From: Kurthia populi
GTDB lineage: Bacteria; Bacillota; Bacilli; Bacillales_A; Planococcaceae
Reading direction: 5' to 3'
DNA: 64,000 nucleotides
NCBI RefSeq assembly: GCF_042686175.1
Contig: NZ_JBHUOR010000008.1
Coordinates: 1-64,000, forward strand
Shown here: positions 34,194 to 44,017 of the stretch, piece by piece
How positions within the stretch are numbered: the first letter of the stretch is position 1
How the letters are laid out: each line of letters opens with the position of its first letter
Translations under genes and position numbers: made by a program
The notes under the pieces: model-generated
What the model was told of the DNA's origin: nothing
The model's input: the letters and a program-made list of their open reading frames with translations, nothing else
Databases searched by the model: none

Positions 34194-37100
34194 TTAAGAT
34201 TTTGCTACGGGTTGTTTCTTCGGTGATGTCACGAGTGTGAATGCCTTCATCGCCGCTTCCTGTTCAGATAATCCTTCTTTTTCAAACGTATCAATATGCG
34301 CTAGCATATGCTTATAATCGGTTGGTACGACTTTAATAAAGCCATCCATCTCATGTGCAAAATCATTTAATATCGCTTTCGCTTTTGAGCTGTCTGTATA
34401 ATGAATATGCTTCTCTAATAGCTCTTTTAATAGCTCGATATCCTTTTGTGTAAACTTCGTCGTAAACTCGATCATTTCCATATTACAAGCTGACTTGAAT
34501 GCCTCGACATTTGACGGACGTACATATGCCACACCGCCAGACATCCCAGCACCAAAGTTTTTGCCAACATCTCCTAAGATCACGACGTTCCCACCGGTCA
34601 TATACTCAAGACCATGGTCACCGATCCCTTCTACGACAACATTGGCGCCACTATTACGGACCGCAAAACGCTCACCTGCACGCCCATTAATAAAGGCCTC
34701 ACCGCTCGTTGCGCCGTATAGACAAACATTACCCGCGATGACATTTGACTCCTCGCGCCCTTTAATCGGTGCTGACACGATGACTTTACCACCTGATAAG
34801 CCTTTACCGAAGTAGTCATTCGCATCGCCATCAACCGACATCGACATGCCTTTTGGAATGAATGCGCCAAAGCTCTGACCTGCTGAACCTTCAAAATGAA
34901 GTTTAATCGTATCTTCCGGTAGACCTACTGCGCCGTATTGCTTCGAAATATCGCTGCCGACAATCGTTCCTACTGCACGGTCTGTATTTTTAATCGGGAA
35001 TGTAAGTGCGATTGGTGACGCGTGCTTAATCGCAAAATCAACACGCGGTAAAATCTCACGTAAATCTAGTGTCTCATCTAATTTATGGTTTTGCTGTACT
35101 TGCTTCGTGCGCGGTCCCTCTACTTGATGCAAGAGCTTCGATAAATCAAGCTGACTCGCTTTCCAGTGAGCTTGTGCGCGCTCGCTTACTTCGAGTAAAT
35201 CCGTGCGACCGACCATTTCTTCAAATGTACGGAATCCTAGCTTCGCCATATATTCACGCACTTCTTCTGCAATGAACATCATAAAGTTCACGACATGATC
35301 TGGTGAGCCCATGAATTTTGCACGAAGCTCTGGATTTTGCGTTGCCACACCGACGGGACATGTATCCAAATGACACGCACGCATCATCACGCAGCCTAAA
35401 ACGATTAACGGTGCTGTCGCAAAACCAAATTCCTCTGCGCCAAATAATGCCGCCATAATGACATCTTTGCCGGTCATTAATTTACCATCCGTTTCAAGTG
35501 TTACACGGTCGCGTAGATTGTTAAGCATAAGCGTCTGATGCGCTTCTGCTAAACCTAGCTCCCATGGTAGCCCTGTATGCTTAATACTTGTCTTCGGTGA
35601 GGCACCGGTACCACCGTCATAGCCACTAATAACGATGACATCAGCTGCGCCCTTCGCTACACCCGCAGCGATTGTTCCGACACCTGCTTTTGCGACAAGT
35701 TTCACCGAAATACGTGCATGACGATTGGCGTTTTTCAAGTCGTAAATTAACTCGGACATATCCTCGATTGAATAAATATCATGATGCGGTGGTGGTGAAA
35801 TCAGGCCAACACCTGTTGTGGAACCACGAACCGTCGCTACCCATGGATATACTTTATTCCCCGGAAGCTGACCACCTTCACCTGGTTTTGCCCCTTGCGC
35901 CATTTTAATTTGAAGCTCATCTGCATTGACTAAATAATGTGATTTCACTCCAAATCGACCTGACGCAATTTGCTTAATTTGTGAGCGACGTAAATCACCG
36001 TTTTCATCTGGCGTAAAGCGCGATGGATCCTCGCCACCTTCACCTGAGTTCGATTTACCGCCGATGCGATTCATCGCGATGGCTAATGATTCATGCGCTT
36101 CCTGTGAAATCGAACCGAAGGACATCGCACCCGTTTTAAAACGTTTCACAATCGATTCCGCAGACTCGACTTCTTCAAGTGGAATGCTGTTGGTTTTTTT
36201 AAATGTTAGTAAATTACGAAGGAAGCCTAAGCGCTCCTCATTCGCCATTTCACTATATTGGTGGAATAGACCAAAGTCATTTTTGCGTGTTGCCCATTGC
36301 AGTGTATGAATCGTTTTTGGATTAAAGGCATGATGCTCGCCGTTTGCGCGCCACTGATACTCACTACCTGGTGGTAGACCTTTATCCCCTGAATCAATTG
36401 CTAGATTATGGCGACGACGTGCCTCCTCACCAATTGTTTGAAGGTCGATACCGCCTAGCTGACTTGCTGTGCCGGTGAAATGTTTGTCGATAACCTCTTT
36501 TGAAATACCTACTGCTTCAAAGATTTGCGCCCCGCGGTAACTTTGAATTGTCGAGATCCCCATCTTCGACATTACTTTTACAACACCCTGACTTGCGGCA
36601 TACACATAACGTGCTACCGCTTCCTCGTAACTAAATTGTAGGTGTCCATCACGGATTGCTTGATCAATTGTTGCAAATACTAAATACGGATTAATGGCAT
36701 CGACACCGTAGCCAATTAATGCGGCATGGTGATGTACTTCTCGTACTTCAGCGGCTTCTACGATAATGCTTGCTTGTGTGCGTTCCCCAACGCGTACAAG
36801 ATGCTGGTGTAGACTACTCGCTGCAAGTAGAATTGGTAGCATCGGCTTGTCAGGCGCGACAAGGCGGTCTGATAAAATCAACAGCTCCACGCCGTCACGA
36901 ATCGCGCGGTCTGCTTCATCTGCAATGCGCTGTAAATCGCTTGCGACGTCATCTGTCATAAATAAATCAATCACTACCGACTTAACGCTAGGCTGCTGTT
37001 TTAGCTGTGCTAGCTGGCCATTTGTCAGTACCGGTGTTTCTAAGAAAATACGCTTGCAGCTTTCTGCCGTCGGATGAAGGATATTCCCTTCCTTCCCTAG

Positions 37101-38705
37101 CAGCGTCATTGTCGACGTCACTAAATGCTCACGAATCGAGTCAATTGGCGGGTTCGTCACTTGCGCAAATAATTGCTTGAAGTAATGGAATAATGACTGC
37201 GGCTTATCCGATAAAATCGCAAGCGGTGCATCATTTCCCATTGAGCCGAGTGGATCCGTTTTTCCTGCCACAATCGGCACAATATATTTATGAACATCCT
37301 CATATGTGTAACCAAAAATCTTTTGATGAAGCAGTAAATCGTCAATATTTTCCGACTTTTCTTTTTGCGCTTCAAGCTCAATTAAATTATCATCTAGCCA
37401 TTGTTTATACGGCTTGGCTGTTGCCATATCTGACTTCAATTTTTCATCAGCGATGATTTCGCCCTTTTCTAAATCGATTAATAGCATCTTCCCTGGACTT
37501 AGGCGGTCCTTATACGCCACATCTTCCTCGGCTACGTCAATAACGCCCACTTCTGAAGAGTAAATAATATAATCATCCTTCGTCACATAGTAGCGTGCTG
37601 GACGTAAACCGTTTCGGTCAAGAATTGCCCCAATTTGTTGCCCATTTGTAAATGCGATTGAAGTTGGACCGTCCCAAGGCTCCATTAATGTGCTATTGTA
37701 TTGATAGAACGCCTTTTTCTCGGCTGAGATATGCGGATTTTCTGTCCATGGCTCAGGTATCATCATCATGGCAACCTCTGCTAGTGGACGACCTGCTAGG
37801 ACAAAGAATTCAAATGCATTATCGACCATCGCTGAGTCAGAGCCTTCTGCATTGATAATTGGGAGTAGCTTTTCAAGGTCCTCACCAAATGCCTCTGACA
37901 CAAATTTTTGCTCACGCGCCTTCATCCAGTTGGCATTCCCAAGTACGGTGTTGATTTCACCGTTATGGATAATGTAGCGGTTTGGATGCGCGCGCTCCCA
38001 TGACGGGAATGTGTTAGTAGAGTAGCGTGAATGGACAAGTGCAATCGCTGAAGTGAAGCGCTCATCTTGTAAATCTACATAAAACTGAGCCACCTCTTCA
38101 GGTGCTAACAAGCCTTTAAATACCATCGTTTGCGTGGAGAAGCTTGGGCAATAAAATGTGAACCCTTGCTCCTTCACCCATTTTTCAACACGCTTGCGAA
38201 TTACGTACAGTTTTCGTTCAAATGCTAGGGAATTTTCTGACGAAGCACTTGCGATAAATAGCTGGCGGACAACGGGTGCTGAATTCTTCGCCGTATCACT
38301 TAAAGATGCAGCGTTTGTCGGAGCAGTACGCCACCCGATAAGTTCTTGGCCTTCCTCGGTGATGATGGCATTAAATTTTTCTTCAATTTGTCGTCGCTCA
38401 GCGTCATCTGCTGTAAAGAAGAACTGACCTACACCGTATTCGCCTTTCGGTGGTAATGCCCATTCTGTGACCTGACGGAAAAATGTATCTGGAATCTGAA
38501 CCATTAGCCCAGCTCCGTCCCCTGTTTTACCGTCACTACCACGTCCTGCTCGGTGGTCTAGGCGGCAAAGCATTTCTAAACCTTGCACGACGATGTCATG
38601 TGTTGGTTCATTTTTTAAGCTCGCATAAAATCCAATCCCGCATGCATCATGTTCGAAACTTGGATGATATAGCCCTTGTTCTTTCTGAATATTTTGAAAC
38701 GTCAT
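34194..38705 (-). CDS. gltB: Glutamate synthase large (alpha) subunit
   Basis: The 1503-residue subunit makes two glutamates from glutamine and 2-oxoglutarate. The amidotransferase nucleophile is Cys22 (HDACGIGF), so a 21-residue propeptide should be removed. The FMN/synthase domain has GGKSNSGEGGEDP near 900, and a CX5CX4C-type 3Fe-4S cluster (CVMMRACHLDTCPVG) lies near 1135. The C-terminal GXGXG beta-helix fills the last 250 residues. Length is normal. In B. subtilis the gene is named gltA. It is transcribed away from gltC. Confidence 0.95.
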   Translation of the reverse strand: MTFQNIQKEQGLYHPSFEHDACGIGFYASLKNEPTHDIVVQGLEMLCRLDHRAGRGSDGKTGDGAGLMVQIPDTFFRQVTEWALPPKGEYGVGQFFFTADDAERRQIEEKFNAIITEEGQELIGWRTAPTNAASLSDTAKNSAPVVRQLFIASASSENSLAFERKLYVIRKRVEKWVKEQGFTFYCPSFSTQTMVFKGLLAPEEVAQFYVDLQDERFTSAIALVHSRYSTNTFPSWERAHPNRYIIHNGEINTVLGNANWMKAREQKFVSEAFGEDLEKLLPIINAEGSDSAMVDNAFEFFVLAGRPLAEVAMMMIPEPWTENPHISAEKKAFYQYNSTLMEPWDGPTSIAFTNGQQIGAILDRNGLRPARYYVTKDDYIIYSSEVGVIDVAEEDVAYKDRLSPGKMLLIDLEKGEIIADEKLKSDMATAKPYKQWLDDNLIELEAQKEKSENIDDLLLHQKIFGYTYEDVHKYIVPIVAGKTDPLGSMGNDAPLAILSDKPQSLFHYFKQLFAQVTNPPIDSIREHLVTSTMTLLGKEGNILHPTAESCKRIFLETPVLTNGQLAQLKQQPSVKSVVIDLFMTDDVASDLQRIADEADRAIRDGVELLILSDRLVAPDKPMLPILLAASSLHQHLVRVGERTQASIIVEAAEVREVHHHAALIGYGVDAINPYLVFATIDQAIRDGHLQFSYEEAVARYVYAASQGVVKVMSKMGISTIQSYRGAQIFEAVGISKEVIDKHFTGTASQLGGIDLQTIGEEARRRHNLAIDSGDKGLPPGSEYQWRANGEHHAFNPKTIHTLQWATRKNDFGLFHQYSEMANEERLGFLRNLLTFKKTNSIPLEEVESAESIVKRFKTGAMSFGSISQEAHESLAIAMNRIGGKSNSGEGGEDPSRFTPDENGDLRRSQIKQIASGRFGVKSHYLVNADELQIKMAQGAKPGEGGQLPGNKVYPWVATVRGSTTGVGLISPPPHHDIYSIEDMSELIYDLKNANRHARISVKLVAKAGVGTIAAGVAKGAADVIVISGYDGGTGASPKTSIKHTGLPWELGLAEAHQTLMLNNLRDRVTLETDGKLMTGKDVIMAALFGAEEFGFATAPLIVLGCVMMRACHLDTCPVGVATQNPELRAKFMGSPDHVVNFMMFIAEEVREYMAKLGFRTFEEMVGRTDLLEVSERAQAHWKASQLDLSKLLHQVEGPRTKQVQQNHKLDETLDLREILPRVDFAIKHASPIALTFPIKNTDRAVGTIVGSDISKQYGAVGLPEDTIKLHFEGSAGQSFGAFIPKGMSMSVDGDANDYFGKGLSGGKVIVSAPIKGREESNVIAGNVCLYGATSGEAFINGRAGERFAVRNSGANVVVEGIGDHGLEYMTGGNVVILGDVGKNFGAGMSGGVAYVRPSNVEAFKSACNMEMIEFTTKFTQKDIELLKELLEKHIHYTDSSKAKAILNDFAHEMDGFIKVVPTDYKHMLAHIDTFEKEGLSEQEAAMKAFTLVTSPKKQPVAKS

Positions 38706-38721
38706 AAAAATCCCTCCCTCG

Positions 38722-38758
38722 TGAATCTATTTTAAATTCACAAATCAATGCAAACAAT
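38722..38758 (-). promoter_or_regulatory. gltB promoter with overlapping dyad
   Basis: On the minus strand TTGTTT (38753-38758), a 17-nt spacer and TAAAAT (38730-38735) form a promoter. An inverted repeat GTGAAT-N9-ATTCAC (38722-38742) overlaps the -10. GltC, encoded divergently, is the likely binder by analogy to B. subtilis, but the dyad is not a proven GltC box. Confidence 0.5.
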
Positions 38759-38812
38759 ATATACTTTATATAGAATCAATCTAAAAAATAGATAAATTGG
38801 AGTTGACATGCC

Positions 38813-39715
38813 TTGGAATTACGACAACTACGCTATTTCGTGGCAGTTGCTGAACGCGAACATATTTCAGAAGCTGCTGAAAATTTACATGTTGCACAAT
38901 CTGCCGTCAGCAGACAAATTGCCAATTTGGAGTCTGAATTAGGTGCTGAATTGTTTGAACGCATCGGCCGTAACGTCAAATTAACACCCATTGGACATGT
39001 ATTTTTAGAACATGCCATTGTGGCGTTAAAAGCGATCGATTTCGCCAAAAAACAAGTGGATGAATATTTAGACCCTGAGAAAGGAACGATTAAAATCGGC
39101 TTCCCGACGAGCCTTGCAAGCTTCTTGCTACCTACCGTCATCTCGGCATTTAAAAAAGAGCATCCAAATGTATCATTCCATCTACGACAAGGGTCTTACC
39201 GCTTTTTAATTAATGCCGTGAAAAATCGCGAGCTCAATCTCGCCTTTCTTGGTCCCGTACCGCAAAAAGATGAATTAATTAATACAAGAATTTTATTTAC
39301 CGAAAATATTTCTGCACTTGTCCCTGAAAATCACCCACTTGCGGAGCGCCAGGAAATTCAGCTTGGTGATCTACGCAATGAGAACTTCGTGCTGTTCCCT
39401 GAGGATTATATTTTAAATAAAGTGGTCGTTGACGCCTGTAAATCAGTTGGCTTCACACCAAATATTTCATCCGAGGGAGAGGACATGGATGCCTTAAAAG
39501 GTCTTGTGGCCGCTGGTATAGGTATTACGCTACTACCTGAATCTGCATTCTATGATGCGACACCACGACGTACGGTGCGTCTATCACTTATCGAGCCACC
39601 ATTTACACGTAATGTCGGTGTCATTTTCCCGAGTACGCGTGAACTGGCCCCGTCCGAGGAAATCTTCTTAGACTTCGTCGGCAACTTCTTCTCACGTCTT
39701 ACACAATTCCGTTAA
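38813..39715 (+). CDS. gltC: LysR-type regulator of glutamate synthase
   Basis: The 300-residue protein has an N-terminal winged helix (MELRQLRYFVAVAEREHISE, then AQSAVSRQIANLE) and a LysR substrate-binding domain. The sequence is close to B. subtilis GltC along its length, including LDPEKGTIKIGFPTSLAS near residue 88. GltC activates the glutamate synthase operon in response to nitrogen status. The start is TTG at 38813 with GGAG ten bases upstream; an ATG at 38808 is out of frame. The divergent position next to gltB supports the role. Confidence 0.92.
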   Translation: MELRQLRYFVAVAEREHISEAAENLHVAQSAVSRQIANLESELGAELFERIGRNVKLTPIGHVFLEHAIVALKAIDFAKKQVDEYLDPEKGTIKIGFPTSLASFLLPTVISAFKKEHPNVSFHLRQGSYRFLINAVKNRELNLAFLGPVPQKDELINTRILFTENISALVPENHPLAERQEIQLGDLRNENFVLFPEDYILNKVVVDACKSVGFTPNISSEGEDMDALKGLVAAGIGITLLPESAFYDATPRRTVRLSLIEPPFTRNVGVIFPSTRELAPSEEIFLDFVGNFFSRLTQFR

Positions 39716-39720
39716 TCAAC

Positions 39721-39753
39721 ATCCTTCTGAACAACTGCTCAGAAGGATTTTTT
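39721..39753 (+). terminator. Intrinsic terminator of gltC
   Basis: ATCCTTCTGA pairs with TCAGAAGGAT around an eight-base loop, followed by TTTTTTA. Confidence 0.9.
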
Positions 39754-39819
39754 ATACACAGAAAAGAAAGCGTTTCCAATAATTACAATATAATAGAAGA
39801 AACACAGAATGCTTTTTAT

Positions 39820-39848
39820 TTTAACTTTAAAATATTTTGCGTTATACT
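39820..39848 (+). promoter_or_regulatory. Promoter candidate for the SDR gene
   Basis: TTTAAC, a 17-nt spacer and TATACT lie 34 bases before the SDR start codon. Confidence 0.5.
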
Positions 39849-39881
39849 ACTTGCGAAAGCACTTTGAAAGGGGTTTTATAC

Positions 39882-40643
39882 ATGAATCGTTTGGACAATA
39901 AAGTGGCATTAATTACAGGTAGTGGTGCCGGCATCGGCAAAGAAATCGCGAAACGTTTTGCAGAGGAAGGCGCAAAAATCGTCATTGCAGATTTTAACGA
40001 AGCCGCGTTAACAGATACCGTTAAGGAACTACAAGCAGCAGGTCACGAAGCCTTTGGCGTGAAGGTGAATGTTGCAGTCGAGGAAGATGTACAGCGCATG
40101 ATTGACGATGCAATCGGCCACTTCGGTCAACTTGATATTCTTGTAAACAATGCCGGTGTGAGCGATAATATGCAGGCTGCTGGTAATGTGACAGATGAGG
40201 TTTGGCAACGCGTTTTTGATATTAATGTAACGGGCGTGATGCGTGGTATTCGTAAAGTATTACCTCACTTCATAGAGCGCGGTAAAGGAACAATCGTTAA
40301 TATGGCATCGATTTCAGGCTTATTTGGCGGCCGTGGCGGCTTAGGCTATACAGCGGCCAAACATGCGATTGTCGGCATGACAAAGAACGTAGCGTCGCAG
40401 TACGGCCCTCAAGGCATCCGTTGTAATGCGATTGCACCTGGACAAATCCAAACAGGTTTTGCGGCAAACATGGACCATATCGATAAATTTGGCATGGAAG
40501 TAGCGATTCGTGGAACAAACTTAATGCCACGTGCCGGTACAGTAGACGATGTCGCAAATATTGCGCTGTTCTTAGCATCGGATGAATCTGATTTAGTAAA
40601 TGGTGTTGCACTAGCAGCAGACGCTGGCTGGAGCGCTTATTAG
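39882..40643 (+). CDS. Short-chain dehydrogenase/reductase
   Basis: The 253-residue protein is a classical SDR. It has the nucleotide-binding TGSGAGIG at 11-18, NNAGVSD near 89, the catalytic Ser in MASISG near 141 and the YxxxK motif in YTAAKHA near 156. Substrate cannot be assigned; FabG-like reductases and glucose 1-dehydrogenase relatives both fit. The start at 39882 is set by an AAAGGGG site nine bases upstream; a longer frame from 39837 would run through the promoter. It appears to be monocistronic. Confidence 0.85.
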   Translation: MNRLDNKVALITGSGAGIGKEIAKRFAEEGAKIVIADFNEAALTDTVKELQAAGHEAFGVKVNVAVEEDVQRMIDDAIGHFGQLDILVNNAGVSDNMQAAGNVTDEVWQRVFDINVTGVMRGIRKVLPHFIERGKGTIVNMASISGLFGGRGGLGYTAAKHAIVGMTKNVASQYGPQGIRCNAIAPGQIQTGFAANMDHIDKFGMEVAIRGTNLMPRAGTVDDVANIALFLASDESDLVNGVALAADAGWSAY

Positions 40644-40647
40644 GCAT

Positions 40648-40789
40648 AAAAAAGAGGCTAGAGCAAAACACGTCATGTTGCTTTTTTAGCATTCACAACG
40701 AAAAACCGGAACCGCACACAGCGCGATTCCGGTTTTTCTTATGTTCCTAGGAGCAATTGTTTTTACACATATGTCCCCGTCTCTTTTTT
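40648..40789. repeat. Dispersed convergent-junction repeat, copy 4
   Basis: Same family as 3769-3895. Outer ends AAAAAAGAGGC and GTCTCTTTTTT are near-perfect inverted repeats, and the central hairpin is ACCGGAACCGC / GCGCGATTCCGGT-like. It fills the gap between the SDR gene and the convergent metQ. Confidence 0.85.
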
Positions 40790-40794
40790 ATGTT

Positions 40795-41631
40795 CTATTT
40801 ATCTACAGGAACAACCGAGCCGTCCCATTCTTCTAAAATGAAGTCTTGAATTTCTTTAGAATGCAATACATCAACTAATTTTTTGATTGATTCATTGTCT
40901 TTGTCTTTTGCATTTACTGCAATTACGTTTACGTAATCAGAGTTAGAATCTTCAATCGCAATTGAATCTTTTGTTGGGTTTAAATCGGCATCAAGTGCAT
41001 AGTTGGCATTGATAACAATCGCATCACCTTCGTCGTTATTATACGTTTGTACTAACATTTCCGGAGAAACCTTCGCTTCGATTTTTACGTTTTTCGGATT
41101 TTTGTCGATATCTTTAATTTCAGCAGCTGTTTTATCTACACCCTCTTTTAGCGTAATTAAGCCATTCGCTTCAAGTAATGATAAAATACGCCCTTGCTCT
41201 GCTACTGAGTTCGAGATGATAATTGTTGCGCCATCAGGTAATTCATCTAATGATTTGTATTTCTTAGAGTAAACAGCCATTGGTTCAACGTGAATACCAC
41301 CTGCACTCACGATATCATATTTAGGATTGTCTTTTAATTGCTGATCTAGGTAAGGTTGATGTTGGAAGTAGTTCGCATCAATTTCTTCGTCAGCTAAGTT
41401 TTTATTCGGTAGTACATAGTCTTGATATGTTTTAATTTCTAAATCAACGCCTTCTTTTTCAAGAAGTGGTTTCGCTTCTTCTAAAATTTCAGCGTGTGGT
41501 ACGTTAGATGCACCAACAACTAATTTCGTTTCTTTATCATCGCCTTTTGAATCGTCTGAACCACATGCTGCTAAACCAAGTGCTAATGATGCTGTTAATA
41601 AACTTGCTACTAATTTTTTAGATGTTTTCAT
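40795..41631 (-). CDS. metQ: Methionine ABC transporter substrate-binding lipoprotein MetQ
   Basis: The 278-residue protein starts with a lipoprotein signal peptide ending in the lipobox LAAC (Cys23) followed by a short charged linker. The mature part is a MetQ/NlpA-type binding protein that captures D- and L-methionine at the outer face of the membrane. It is the last gene of the metN-metI-metQ operon, 53 bases after metI, and so falls under the SAM riboswitch upstream of metN. Confidence 0.92.
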   Translation of the reverse strand: MKTSKKLVASLLTASLALGLAACGSDDSKGDDKETKLVVGASNVPHAEILEEAKPLLEKEGVDLEIKTYQDYVLPNKNLADEEIDANYFQHQPYLDQQLKDNPKYDIVSAGGIHVEPMAVYSKKYKSLDELPDGATIIISNSVAEQGRILSLLEANGLITLKEGVDKTAAEIKDIDKNPKNVKIEAKVSPEMLVQTYNNDEGDAIVINANYALDADLNPTKDSIAIEDSNSDYVNVIAVNAKDKDNESIKKLVDVLHSKEIQDFILEEWDGSVVPVDK

Positions 41632-41684
41632 ACTCGTAAATCCCCTTTTCCCTCTTATATTTATTTATAGATGACGCAAATGCG

Positions 41685-42353
41685 TTATCGTTTATCAATT
41701 TTTGCTGTAATCAAGTCGCCGATAAATTGGATGATGAAGACGATGACCAAAATAAGCACCGTCGCCACTAATGTCACATCCGTACGGCTACGCTGGAAGC
41801 CATCCATGAAGGCTAGATTCCCTAAGCCACCCGCGCCGATAACACCCGCCATTGCTGTGTACCCGACAAGTGCTACCGCCGTTACCGTAATACCTGAAAT
41901 TAATGCTGGTAACGCCTCTGGAATTAATACCTTTGTAATAATTGTCCATGTTTTCGCACCCATTGAGCGCGCTGCTTCAATCACACCTTTATCAATTTCA
42001 CGTAAGCCAATTAAAACCATACGCGCATAGAATGGGGCTGCACCAATAATCAGTGCTGGTAACGCTGCATTCGCACCAAGCATTGTGCCTAGTAGGAATT
42101 TTGTAAATGGAATTAATAAAATAATTAAAATGATGAACGGGATCGAACGGAAAATGTTCACAACCGCACCTGTTAGCCAGTTTGCTAACTTGTTTGCCCA
42201 TAACTGATGTGGACTTGTTAGGAATAATACAATCCCTAATACTAAACCAATAATAAACGTTAAGATTGTTGAAATAGCGGTCATGTAAAGTGTTTCTTCT
42301 GTAGCTATCCACATTTTTTCCCAATCGACGTTCGGAAATAAATTAGTCAACAT
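41685..42353 (-). CDS. metI: Methionine ABC transporter permease MetI (MetP)
   Basis: The protein has about 222 residues with five membrane helices and the permease EAA loop (EAARSMGAKTWTIITKVLIPEALP near 135-158) that contacts the ATPase. The start ATG at 42353 has GGAGGTGAT five bases upstream, inside the end of metN, and overlaps the metN stop by 11 bases; a GTG three bases earlier is possible. B. subtilis names the gene metP. Confidence 0.92.
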   Translation of the reverse strand: MLTNLFPNVDWEKMWIATEETLYMTAISTILTFIIGLVLGIVLFLTSPHQLWANKLANWLTGAVVNIFRSIPFIILIILLIPFTKFLLGTMLGANAALPALIIGAAPFYARMVLIGLREIDKGVIEAARSMGAKTWTIITKVLIPEALPALISGITVTAVALVGYTAMAGVIGAGGLGNLAFMDGFQRSRTDVTLVATVLILVIVFIIQFIGDLITAKIDKR

Positions 42354-43374
42354 CACTAATCACCTCCGATTTGATACCCTTATTTTCTAAATATTGAATC
42401 GCAGCTGCGACATCAGCATCTGAACCAGTCAACTGGACGATTAACGTGCCGTACGGGCCACTCTTCGTCGGTGAGATATTACCGTGTACGATATTGACGT
42501 CTACCGCAAACTTGCGAATAATTTCTGTAATGACAGGTTGCTCTGTTTGATCGCCTACAAAGAATAATTTAATTAACTGTCCTTCGCGGTAATCCTCTAG
42601 CATTTGTGCAACCGATTCTTTTTGACCCGTTGACGTTGCTTGCGTCACGAAACGTTTTGTAATCGGTGCTTGTGGGTTTTGGAATACTTCAAGAACATTC
42701 CCTTGCTCAACGACCTTCCCTTTCTCCATGACCGCCACACGATGACAAATCTTACGGATAACGTGCATCTCATGCGTAATCAGCACGATTGTTAAGCCTA
42801 ATTTTTCATTGATGCTCACAAGTAAGTCTAAAATCGCATCCGTTGTTTCCGGGTCAAGTGCAGAGGTTGCTTCATCACAAAGCAGCACAGTTGGATTATT
42901 AGCAAGCGCGCGGGCGATGCCGACACGCTGCTTTTGACCGCCTGATAACTGCGATGGATACGCATCATCACGTCCCTCTAGCCCAACAAGTGCAATCAAT
43001 TCTTTCACACGCTTTTCACGCGCATCCTTTTTCACTCCCGCAATCTCAAGTGGAAATGCGATGTTCTCCGCTACCGTACGTGACCATAATAAATTGAAAT
43101 GTTGGAATACCATGCTGATATGATGACGCGCATTGCGTAGTGCATTGCCGCGTGCCTTTGAAATATTGACATCATTGACAAGCACGTCGCCTGATGTCGG
43201 CTTTTCTAAGCCGTTAAGTAAACGAATCATCGTACTTTTTCCGGCGCCACTGTATCCGATAATGCCGAAGATTTCTCGATCCTGAATTGTTAAACTCACA
43301 TTATCGACAGCCGTTAGAGAACCATTCGCTGTTTTGTATTGTTTTGAAACATTATCTAACTGAATCACTGTCAT
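42343..43374 (-). CDS. metN: Methionine ABC transporter ATPase MetN
   Basis: The 343-residue protein has Walker A GYSGAGKST near residue 39, the signature LSGGQKQRVG near 141 and Walker B VLLCDEATSALD near 162. A C-terminal NIL domain from about 265 binds methionine and gives feedback inhibition of transport. It is the first gene of the operon, preceded by the SAM-I riboswitch. Confidence 0.95.
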   Translation of the reverse strand: MTVIQLDNVSKQYKTANGSLTAVDNVSLTIQDREIFGIIGYSGAGKSTMIRLLNGLEKPTSGDVLVNDVNISKARGNALRNARHHISMVFQHFNLLWSRTVAENIAFPLEIAGVKKDAREKRVKELIALVGLEGRDDAYPSQLSGGQKQRVGIARALANNPTVLLCDEATSALDPETTDAILDLLVSINEKLGLTIVLITHEMHVIRKICHRVAVMEKGKVVEQGNVLEVFQNPQAPITKRFVTQATSTGQKESVAQMLEDYREGQLIKLFFVGDQTEQPVITEIIRKFAVDVNIVHGNISPTKSGPYGTLIVQLTGSDADVAAAIQYLENKGIKSEVISDVD

Positions 43375-43463
43375 TCCACCTTGTTCTAAAACTTTTGAAC
43401 TCTCTGATTATTCAAATTCCAACAATTATACTATGCTTTGTCGTCGTCCAATTTAAACTGCTA

Positions 43464-43636
43464 AAAAAAATAAAACCCTTCTGTTTTTTAGAGCAACAGA
43501 AGGGTTTAACGTATCGTGTCAAACCGTTCTCTCATCTCCCAAAGTAATGACTTTGCGTGAATTGGCACCATATCACATACTGCGACGGTTGCCGGGCTTC
43601 ATAGGGCACTTCCCTCCACCTCTCTAAATAAGAGTA
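43464..43636 (-). promoter_or_regulatory. SAM-I (S-box) riboswitch controlling metNIQ
   Basis: On the minus strand the aptamer (43634 to about 43529) has the S-box core AGAGGTGGAGGGA, then CCCTATGAAGCCCGGCAACC, and a P1 helix pairing CTCTTAT with ATGAGAG. It is followed by an intrinsic terminator, AAACCCTTCTGTT / AACAGAAGGGTTT with a T8 tail (43464-43507). When SAM binds, the terminator should form and shut off the transporter. The architecture is complete and lies about 90 bases before metN. Confidence 0.95.
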
Positions 43637-43689
43637 ACGACATAAGTTTTTATTTTATTGTTGGTTTCTACTTTAACACTCTGATATTT

Positions 43690-44004
43690 TTACGTCAATG
43701 ACTTATTTAAAATTTTTTCATACAAATTTGGTACGGATTGAAATGCGTATACTTTATCGCGCACTTGCCCATTCTCTGAAATTAGTAGACATGGCACACT
43801 TTCAATCTCATAATCGTATGCAATTTGTTCCATATAATTTAGATTTGCCTTCCCCATTGGGATTTGTGGCAATACCTGCTCTGTGACGTCCATCATTTTA
43901 GACGCTACTGCACATGTGCCGCACATTGGCGTATATAAATAAAAAGCCGTGACGTCATGTTTTGTACGTTCTTGCTCCCATTCTTCGCGAGACCATTCTT
44001 TCAT
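43690..44004 (-). CDS. yusE: Thioredoxin-like protein, YusE-like
   Basis: The 104-residue protein is a short thioredoxin fold with the active-site pair C28-G-T-C31 and the cis-proline in SVPCLLI near 72. Thiol exchange in the cytoplasm is expected; no partner is known. It lies 14 bases after the yusF homologue, as in B. subtilis. A four-gene gap-free order with gcvH supports the assignment. Confidence 0.8.
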   Translation of the reverse strand: MKEWSREEWEQERTKHDVTAFYLYTPMCGTCAVASKMMDVTEQVLPQIPMGKANLNYMEQIAYDYEIESVPCLLISENGQVRDKVYAFQSVPNLYEKILNKSLT

Positions 44005-44017
44005 TACATGTCATTCC

